Shown here piece after piece: positions 6,821-11,163 of a DNA stretch of 11,163 nucleotides. The position numbers and the translations under genes were made by a program. The notes below the pieces were generated by a model. It was not told where the DNA came from. It saw nothing but the letters and a program-made list of their open reading frames with translations, and searched no databases. This DNA comes from Acidobacteriota bacterium (GTDB lineage Bacteria; Acidobacteriota; Terriglobia; UBA7540): assembly GCA_003224635.1 (NCBI GenBank), contig QHZK01000152.1, forward strand, positions 1 to 11,163, in the 5' to 3' direction. Within the stretch, counting starts at the first letter, position 1; each line of letters begins with the position of its first letter.

Positions 6821-7441
6821 CTACACTTTGGCCTTTGCCCGCCTCCTCCGCCTGAACGAAACGATGATCGCAACCACCGCACCGAGTAGAACGATCGCCA
6901 AAATCACGAGGTCGGCTTCCTTGAACAGGCGGACCAGCCTTCCCCAGTTGCTCCCGAACAGAAATCCCACGTAGCCGATGGTGATAGCCCAAACCACCGC
7001 CCCGCTGAAGTTAAAGAGCAGGAAGCGCGGGTAGGGCATAAGGAAGGCGCCCGCGAAAGGTCCGGCGAGCACGCGCAGGCCGGTGATAAAGCGGGCGACA
7101 AACACCGCCCAGTGGCCGTGTTTCAAAACGAGCGCCTGAGCGCGGTCGTAGTGACGCGCCGACATCAGGAACCGGCCGCGCAGGCGCCTGACCAACGCCG
7201 TCCCGCCGAAATGTCCTATGGCGTAGCCCAGGCTATCGCCAATCGTGGCCCCGGCGATGGCGGTCAGAATGGCGCGGCTCAAGTGGAGCTGTCCGTGGAA
7301 GGCCAGGAATCCCGCAAAAAGGAGGACAGTCTCGCCCGGCACGGGCAGGCCGGCGTTCTCAAGCATGATACCGAAGAAAACCACCCAGTAACCGTAGCTT
7401 TGAAAGAAGCGCGAGAGCGTCTGGAAGATGGTGTCCGCCAC
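6821..7441 (-). CDS. DedA family (VTT/SNARE-associated) inner-membrane protein
   Basis: 206 residues from GTG 7441. That start is favoured over the TTG at 7456 because GAGAGGGG lies five bases before the GTG and overlaps the TTG. DedA proteins are multi-spanning inner-membrane proteins; several members act as undecaprenyl-phosphate or phospholipid flippases. Family signatures are ENAGLPVPGE (28-37), GATIGDSLGYAIGHFGG (64-80) and FVARFITGLRVLAG (114-127), with R117 and R123 at the usual conserved positions. Hydrophobic segments fall near 17-27, 38-48, 56-76, 124-134, 140-163 and 178-195, and the tail is basic (RRRRRAKAKV), consistent with a cytosolic C-terminus. The length is normal. It is transcribed divergently from the cluster at 7595. 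Just after its stop lies the inverted heptamer array, the only candidate 3'-end structure. Which lipid it handles cannot be told from the sequence. Confidence 0.92.
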   Translation of the reverse strand: MADTIFQTLSRFFQSYGYWVVFFGIMLENAGLPVPGETVLLFAGFLAFHGQLHLSRAILTAIAGATIGDSLGYAIGHFGGTALVRRLRGRFLMSARHYDRAQALVLKHGHWAVFVARFITGLRVLAGPFAGAFLMPYPRFLLFNFSGAVVWAITIGYVGFLFGSNWGRLVRLFKEADLVILAIVLLGAVVAIIVSFRRRRRAKAKV

Positions 7442-7456
7442 GCGAGCCCCTCTCAA

Positions 7457-7548
7457 GTCGAAAGTTGACAGTCGAAGGTTGAAAGTTGAAACGACTCTTT
7501 GACCGTTCGCCCTCGACTCTCAACTTTCGACTTTCGACTGTCGACTGT
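7457..7548. repeat. Inverted pair of heptamer arrays between divergent genes
   Basis: The left arm (7457-7491, plus sense) has five units of GTCGAAA, GTTGACA, GTCGAAG and GTTGAAA type. The right arm (7548-7514, minus sense) has five units with the same core, such as GTCGACA, GTCGAAA and GTTGAGA. The core is CGA or TGA throughout. GACAGTCGAA (7467-7476) and TTCGACTGTC (7533-7542) form a perfect 10-bp inverted repeat. The array fills most of the space between the DedA start and the promoter region of the fusion gene, so it could be in the DedA promoter or leader. Confidence 0.88.
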
Positions 7549-7556
7549 CTTAATAA

Positions 7557-7585
7557 CTGTCACGCGCCCCCAGCCATGCTAAACT
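7557..7585 (+). promoter_or_regulatory. Candidate sigma70-like promoter of the methyltransferase/MTHFR gene
   Basis: CTGTCA (7557-7562) and TAAACT (7580-7585) each match four of six consensus bases, with a 17-bp spacer. Transcription would start near 7592, giving a nearly leaderless mRNA for the ATG at 7595, which fits the absence of a Shine-Dalgarno. This is a weak match by eye. Confidence 0.4.
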
Positions 7586-7595
7586 AGTTAGTTTA
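7580..7595. promoter_or_regulatory. Palindromic operator-like site overlapping the -10 and the start codon
   Basis: TAAACTA (7580-7586) and TAGTTTA (7589-7595) are perfect 7-bp arms around GT. The site overlaps the candidate -10 and ends on the A of the start codon, so a bound dimeric repressor would block transcription. The regulator is unknown. Confidence 0.45.
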
Positions 7596-9493
7596 TGCGC
7601 GAGCCTTTTCTCGAAAGGCTGGAAAAGCGGCCCTTGATCTCGGACGGCGCGATGGGGACGATGCTCTACTCGAAGGGCATCCCCTTCAGCCGCTGTTTCG
7701 ACGAGCTCAACCTGAGCATGCCGCAGCTAGTCAAGGAAGTCCACCTTGGGTACGTCAAGGCCGGGGCGGAAGTCGTCGAGACCAACACCTTCGGCGCCAC
7801 CTCTTCCCGGCTGAAGAAATTCGAGCTGGGGGAGCAGGTCCGCGAGATCAATCTGGCCGGGGCGCGGCTGGCGCGCGAGGTGGCGGGCGACGACCTCTAC
7901 GTGGCGGGCTCGGTGGGTCCGCTGGGGATCCCGCTCGAGCCGTTGGGTCCGACGTCGCTTGAGGAAGCGCGCGAAATCTTCCGGCAGCAGATCGCGGCCC
8001 TGGTCGAGGGTGGCGTGGACCTGATCGTCATCGAGACCATGGTTGACCTCCAGGAGGCCCGCCAGGCGCTGCTCGCGGCGCGCGACGTGGCGCCATTACC
8101 CCTCGTGGTGCAGATGACCATCCAGGACGACGGCAGCACTCCGACCGGCGCCTTGCCCGAGGACTTTACGCGCCAGCTTGACGGTTGGGGCGCGGACGTG
8201 ATCGGACTTAACTGCAGCGCGGGGCCGGCCGGCATCCTCGAGACCCTCGAGAGGATGGCCAGGGTCACGGCCAAGAAGCTCTCCGCCCAGCCCAACGCCG
8301 GACTGCCGAGAACGGTGGACGGGCGCAGCATCTATCTGTGCTCGCCGGAATATATGGCCAGTTACGCGCGGCGCTTCATCGAGGTCGGCGTGCGGCTGGT
8401 GGGCGGCTGCTGCGGCACCACGCCCGAGCACATCAAGGCGATCAAGGCGGCAGTGCGCTCGCTTCGGCCGCAGCCGGCGCGCGCCGCGGCCGACGTCCGA
8501 AGCCGGCCGGTCGAGGTCATGCAGCCCGTGCCGCTCGAGCGCCGTTCGAGACTCGCCGGGAAGCTGGCGGCCGGGGAATTCCCCGTCTTGGCGGAAATTG
8601 TGCCGCCCAAGGGCTGCGACCCCACGCGGGAAGTCGAAGGCGCTTTGTATCTGCGCGACCAGAGCGTAGACGCCGTGAACATTTCGGACGGAGCGGGCTC
8701 GACGGCGCGGATGAGCGCGCAGACCCTCGCGGCCATCATCCAGCAGCGCGTCTCGATCGAAGTGCTGCTCCAGTACAGTTGCTTCCACCGCAACGTGCTC
8801 GGCATCCAGTCCGACCTGCTGGGCGCCTATGCCCTGGGACTGCGCAACATCCTGGCCGTTACGGGACAACCGCCCGTTCTGGGTACGTATCCCGCGGCCA
8901 CCGCCGTGCTGGATGTGGATTCCATCGGCCTGGTGAACGTGCTGAATAACCTGAATCGCGGGCTCGACGTGGGCGGCAATCCCATGGGAACACAAACCGG
9001 CTTCCTGATCGGCGTCGAAGTCAACCCCTATGCCCTGGACGTCGAGGAGGAGCTCCGCCGCTTCCAGTTCAAAGTTGAAGCCGGGGCCAATTTCGCCGTG
9101 ACGCAGCCGGTGTTTGACGCGGAACACCTGGCGCGCTTTCTCAAGCGCATCAAATCGGCGGGGATAGCGCGCATCCCCATCCTGGCGGGCGTCTATCCGC
9201 TCACCAGCTTTCGTAATGCCGAGTTCCTGAACAACGAAGTACCCGGCGTGTCAGTCCCTCCAGCCGTCATGGAACGCATGCGCAAAGCTGATACGGGCGA
9301 CCAGGCGCGCGCTGAAGGCGTCAAGGTTGCCCGGGAGCTGCTGGGGGAAATCCGCCACCTTGTGCAGGGGGTACAGATCTCAGCGCCATTCGGGCGCTAC
9401 GCCATGGCCGTTGAAGTAGCCAGCGTGCTTCGGGAACACGCAGAAGCTGCCAACGATCAGCCGTCGGTGGCTGGCCGAAGAGCTGAAGGCTGA
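7595..9493 (+). CDS. Bifunctional homocysteine S-methyltransferase / methylenetetrahydrofolate reductase
   Basis: 632 residues joining two methionine-cycle activities, as in YitJ-type proteins of about 610 residues. The N-terminal homocysteine-binding domain (about 1-300) shows LISDGAMGTMLYSKG, VVETNTFGA and the zinc thiol ligands C207 (GLNCSAGP) and C272-C273 (GGCCGTTPEHI); it would transfer a methyl group to homocysteine. A linker (about 300-325) leads to the MetF-like FAD domain (about 330-615), which reduces 5,10-methylene-THF to 5-methyl-THF, with AEIVPPKG (333-340), VNISDGAGSTARMS, HRNVLGIQSDLLGAYALGLRNILAVTG and ANFAVTQPVFD. The start at ATG 7595 gives the expected beginning MREPFLERL; there is no Shine-Dalgarno, and a candidate promoter and palindrome adjoin the ATG. 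No cobalamin-binding domain is present, so it is not full MetH. The TGA stop (9491-9493) lies inside a heptamer array; xseB starts 26 bases later, suggesting one operon. Confidence 0.93.
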   Translation: MREPFLERLEKRPLISDGAMGTMLYSKGIPFSRCFDELNLSMPQLVKEVHLGYVKAGAEVVETNTFGATSSRLKKFELGEQVREINLAGARLAREVAGDDLYVAGSVGPLGIPLEPLGPTSLEEAREIFRQQIAALVEGGVDLIVIETMVDLQEARQALLAARDVAPLPLVVQMTIQDDGSTPTGALPEDFTRQLDGWGADVIGLNCSAGPAGILETLERMARVTAKKLSAQPNAGLPRTVDGRSIYLCSPEYMASYARRFIEVGVRLVGGCCGTTPEHIKAIKAAVRSLRPQPARAAADVRSRPVEVMQPVPLERRSRLAGKLAAGEFPVLAEIVPPKGCDPTREVEGALYLRDQSVDAVNISDGAGSTARMSAQTLAAIIQQRVSIEVLLQYSCFHRNVLGIQSDLLGAYALGLRNILAVTGQPPVLGTYPAATAVLDVDSIGLVNVLNNLNRGLDVGGNPMGTQTGFLIGVEVNPYALDVEEELRRFQFKVEAGANFAVTQPVFDAEHLARFLKRIKSAGIARIPILAGVYPLTSFRNAEFLNNEVPGVSVPPAVMERMRKADTGDQARAEGVKVARELLGEIRHLVQGVQISAPFGRYAMAVEVASVLREHAEAANDQPSVAGRRAEG

Positions 9494-9517
9494 GGTTCAG
9501 TTTGCTGAAAGCTGAGA
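9482..9517 (+). repeat. Short heptamer array at the MTHFR-xseB junction, unit GCTGAAN
   Basis: Units GCTGAAG (9482) and GCTGAGG (9489), then a diverged stretch with a one-base slip, then GCTGAAA (9504) and GCTGAGA (9511). The TGA of the second unit is the stop codon of the upstream gene. The array occupies the place where the xseB ribosome binding site would be expected; the purine-rich GAAAGCTGAGA may serve weakly. Confidence 0.7.
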
Positions 9518-9519
9518 CG

Positions 9520-9786
9520 ATGAGCGAACCCTCGAGCTCCGGCAAGGCGGCTTCTTTCGAGAAGAACCTCGAGCGCATGGATGCTATTGTCCATCAGCTC
9601 GAGGAGGCCGACCTGCCGCTCGAAAAGGCGCTGCAGCTTTACGAGGAGGGCATGAAACTCTCCCAGGTCTGCCACAAGCAGCTCGAAGAAGCGGAAGGGC
9701 GAGTCGAAATTTTGAGAAAGAAGGCTGGCGGTCAGGTCGTCGCGGAACCGTTCGAGCCCGAGAAATCAGTGGCAAGTGACGAGTGA
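9520..9786 (+). CDS. xseB: Exodeoxyribonuclease VII small subunit
   Basis: 88 residues from ATG 9520; a TTG at 9502 would add six residues read from repeat DNA and is less likely. XseB binds the catalytic large subunit XseA to form cytoplasmic exonuclease VII, which degrades single-stranded DNA to short oligonucleotides in repair. The family core is clear: SFEKNLERMDAIVHQLE (12-28), then LPLEKALQLYEEGMKL (32-47) and QLEEAEGRVEIL (54-65), two amphipathic helices typical of the family. The length is about normal (usually 70-90). xseA is not in this window. The last residues (about SVASDE) and the stop are encoded by the first units of a heptamer array, so the C-terminal tail is probably not functionally important. 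ispA follows after 70 bases of repeat DNA, an xseB-ispA-dxs order known from many bacteria. Confidence 0.92.
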   Translation: MSEPSSSGKAASFEKNLERMDAIVHQLEEADLPLEKALQLYEEGMKLSQVCHKQLEEAEGRVEILRKKAGGQVVAEPFEPEKSVASDE

Positions 9787-9851
9787 CGAGTGACAAGTGA
9801 CGAGGTTTTGACTTTCGACTTTTGACTCTCTCTGACTGGCGACTGACGAAC
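9768..9851 (+). repeat. Heptamer array at the xseB-ispA junction, units AGTGACG and TTYGACT
   Basis: It starts with AGTGGCA, followed by AGTGACG, AGTGACG, AGTGACA and AGTGACG (9775-9802), a short slip, and then units of TTTGACT, TTCGACT and similar type to about 9851. TGA at 9777, 9784, 9791 and 9798 covers all three frames, and the one at 9784 is the xseB stop. The array fills the whole gap up to the ispA start, leaving no recognisable Shine-Dalgarno. Confidence 0.9.
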
Positions 9852-9856
9852 TGTTG

Positions 9857-10825
9857 ATGCCTTTGCTCGAAACAATCCAGGCGTACCTGGAAGAACAGCG
9901 CGCCCGCGTCGAGGAGGAGCTCGAGCGGCTTCTTCCGCCTGCCGGCGAGTATCCACCGTCCATCCACCGCGCCATGCGCTACTCGATTTTTGCCGGTGGC
10001 AAGCGGCTCCGCCCCATCCTGTGCCTCGAATCGGGAAAGCTGTTCGGCGGAGATGAAAGGAATCTTCGCCGCCTCGGGTGCGCGCTCGAGATGATTCACA
10101 CTTATTCGCTCATTCACGACGATCTTCCCGCGCTTGACGACGACGACCTGCGGCGGGGGATGCCCACCTCCCACCGGCAATTCGGCGAGGCCACGGCAAT
10201 CCTCGCGGGCGACGCGCTCCTGACGCTGGCCTTTGAGACCCTGGCAGCGCCACAATCTTCACAAGACGAGGATCGCCATCCGTCCGACGCGTTGCCCGCC
10301 GCGGCCGCCAAGGACTCCGACCGTGGCTCGGGCGCCGAAGATTCCCATCTCCGGGTGATTCATGAACTGGCGCGCGCCATCGGAACGCGCGGCGGAATGG
10401 TCGCTGGCCAGGTCGTGGACCTCGAATCGACCGGAAAAGAAACGGATGCCGTCACGCTCCAGTTCATCCATTCCGCCAAGACGGGGGCGTTCATCCGCGC
10501 CGCCGTTCGCTCGGGCGCCATCGCGGCGGAGGCTACCGAAGCCGATATCGAGCGCGTGACAGGTTACGGCGAAAAGATCGGGCTGGCGTTTCAGATTGCG
10601 GACGACCTGCTCGACGTGCTGGGTTCCCGCCAGGCCCTGGGGAAGGCCGTGGGCAAGGACGGGAATCAGCAGAAGGCCACGTATCCCGCCCTGCACGGCG
10701 TCGAGCAATCGCAGAGGATCGCCGCCGGGCTGGTCCGTGAGGCTTGCGAAATTCTCGAGCCCTACGGAAGCCGGGCGCTGAGGCTTCAGGAAATTGCGCA
10801 CTTCCTGCTCGCGAGGAGGTCCTGA
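9857..10825 (+). CDS. ispA: Farnesyl diphosphate synthase (trans-polyprenyl synthase)
   Basis: 322 residues from ATG 9857 (a TTG immediately before it is less likely). The enzyme condenses IPP with DMAPP and GPP to give farnesyl diphosphate for quinones, undecaprenyl phosphate and hopanoids. Visible are FAGGKRLRP (45-53, IPP binding), the first Asp-rich motif DDLPALDDD (88-96), GDALL (118-122), KTGAF (208-212), the second Asp-rich motif DDLLD (249-253) and KATYP (273-277). Tyr83, five residues before the first motif in MIHTYSLIHDD, is the chain-length residue of bacterial C15 synthases and argues for farnesyl over geranylgeranyl product. The protein is about 20-25 residues longer than E. coli IspA; a hydrophilic Asp/Ser/Ala-rich segment at about 131-163 accounts for this. 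No good ribosome binding site precedes the start. The stop overlaps the dxs start by one base (TGATG). Confidence 0.94.
   Translation: MPLLETIQAYLEEQRARVEEELERLLPPAGEYPPSIHRAMRYSIFAGGKRLRPILCLESGKLFGGDERNLRRLGCALEMIHTYSLIHDDLPALDDDDLRRGMPTSHRQFGEATAILAGDALLTLAFETLAAPQSSQDEDRHPSDALPAAAAKDSDRGSGAEDSHLRVIHELARAIGTRGGMVAGQVVDLESTGKETDAVTLQFIHSAKTGAFIRAAVRSGAIAAEATEADIERVTGYGEKIGLAFQIADDLLDVLGSRQALGKAVGKDGNQQKATYPALHGVEQSQRIAAGLVREACEILEPYGSRALRLQEIAHFLLARRS
10813..10820 (+). promoter_or_regulatory. Strong Shine-Dalgarno of dxs inside the ispA 3' end
   Basis: GAGGAGGT is four bases before the dxs ATG and lies within the last ispA codons. With the TGATG overlap it supports translational coupling and fixes the dxs start. 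Confidence 0.85.
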
Positions 10826-11163
10826 TGGATTACAAGTATCTGCTGCACATCGATTCTCCGGCTGACCTCAAGAAGGTGCCGCGCGGCGATCTCCCCATCG
10901 TCGCTGAAGAATTGCGAGACTATCTCGTCACCGTGGTCTCCAAGGTGGGGGGCCACTTGGCCTCGAGCTTGGGCGCCGTCGAGTTGACGCTGGCGCTGCA
11001 TTACACCTTCGACGCGCCGCGCGACAAGATCGTGTGGGACGTAGGCCACCAGGCTTACGGGCACAAGATACTTACCGGGCGGCGCGACCGCTTCCCGACC
11101 ATCCGGCAATACGGGGGCATCTCCGGCTTTCCGGTGCGCGACGAGAGCCCTTACGACACCTTT
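10825..11163 (+). CDS. dxs: 1-deoxy-D-xylulose-5-phosphate synthase, N-terminal part (3' end outside window)
   Basis: The first 113 residues of DXS, the thiamine diphosphate enzyme that condenses pyruvate and glyceraldehyde 3-phosphate in the first step of the MEP isoprenoid pathway. ATG 10825 overlaps the ispA stop by one base and is preceded by GAGGAGGT. The protein begins MDYKYLLHIDSPADLKKV, followed by the family blocks GGHLASSLGAVELTLALHY, WDVGHQAYGHKILTGRRDRF and TIRQYGGISGFP-R-ESPYD. The His of VGHQAYGHK belongs to the conserved active-site region of the TPP domain. Full-length DXS has about 620-640 residues, so the transketolase-like Pyr and C-terminal domains lie beyond the window. 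It forms a coupled pair with ispA, providing the first committed precursor and the later chain elongation. Confidence 0.95.
   Translation, partial: MDYKYLLHIDSPADLKKVPRGDLPIVAEELRDYLVTVVSKVGGHLASSLGAVELTLALHYTFDAPRDKIVWDVGHQAYGHKILTGRRDRFPTIRQYGGISGFPVRDESPYDTF

Noticed and set aside
7442..7594. SAM or cobalamin riboswitch before the methionine-cycle gene
   Set aside because: The space is filled by the heptamer arrays and a short promoter-like region; no S-box or B12-box consensus is visible.
8096..9127. Long open frame on the minus strand opposite the methyltransferase/MTHFR gene
   Set aside because: The plus-strand frame carries all family motifs; the antisense translation has no recognisable domain.

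Overview
The window (about 11.2 kb, high GC) looks like the chromosome of a free-living, soil-type bacterium. My best guess is Acidobacteriota, judged from the mix of a periplasmic M61 PDZ peptidase, a penicillin acylase, large secreted proteins of unknown role, an ispA-dxs pair and repeat-rich gene junctions. This is inference from gene content, not a placement by marker genes. No rRNA, tRNA, CRISPR array, transposase or phage gene is visible.

Layout. 2-871 (+) is the C-terminal third of a penicillin acylase family hydrolase, cut by the window edge. 981-2918 (+) is a secreted M61 glycyl aminopeptidase-like protease with a PDZ domain. 2919-3315 is a gene-poor gap. 3316-4362 (+) encodes a secreted protein of unknown function and converges on 4511-6313 (-), a 600-residue secreted protein with DUF11/prealbumin-like repeats. 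A clear intrinsic terminator for the minus-strand gene lies between them. 6314-6820 is a second gene-poor gap, with a degenerate G-rich tandem repeat and a large inverted heptamer array. 6821-7441 (-) is a DedA/VTT membrane protein. From 7595 a plus-strand cluster runs to the window end: a homocysteine S-methyltransferase/methylenetetrahydrofolate reductase fusion, xseB, ispA and the start of dxs.

How the genes work together. IspA and Dxs supply isoprenoid precursors and chains: Dxs makes DXP, the first step of the MEP pathway, and IspA builds farnesyl diphosphate. XseB is the small subunit of exonuclease VII, and its place before ispA-dxs is a common bacterial arrangement. The one-carbon/methionine fusion is the probable first gene of the same transcript. 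The left half is largely envelope and secretion oriented (acylase, M61 peptidase, two signal-peptide proteins, DedA).

The most striking non-coding signal is a family of degenerate 7-bp repeats found at five gene junctions and once inside the M61 coding sequence. Despite different flanking bases, almost all units fit NN-YRA-NN, most often with TGA at the core. Because 7 is 1 modulo 3, a few TGA units place stop codons in all three frames. Three genes take their stop codon from inside such an array, and a fourth ends two bases before one.
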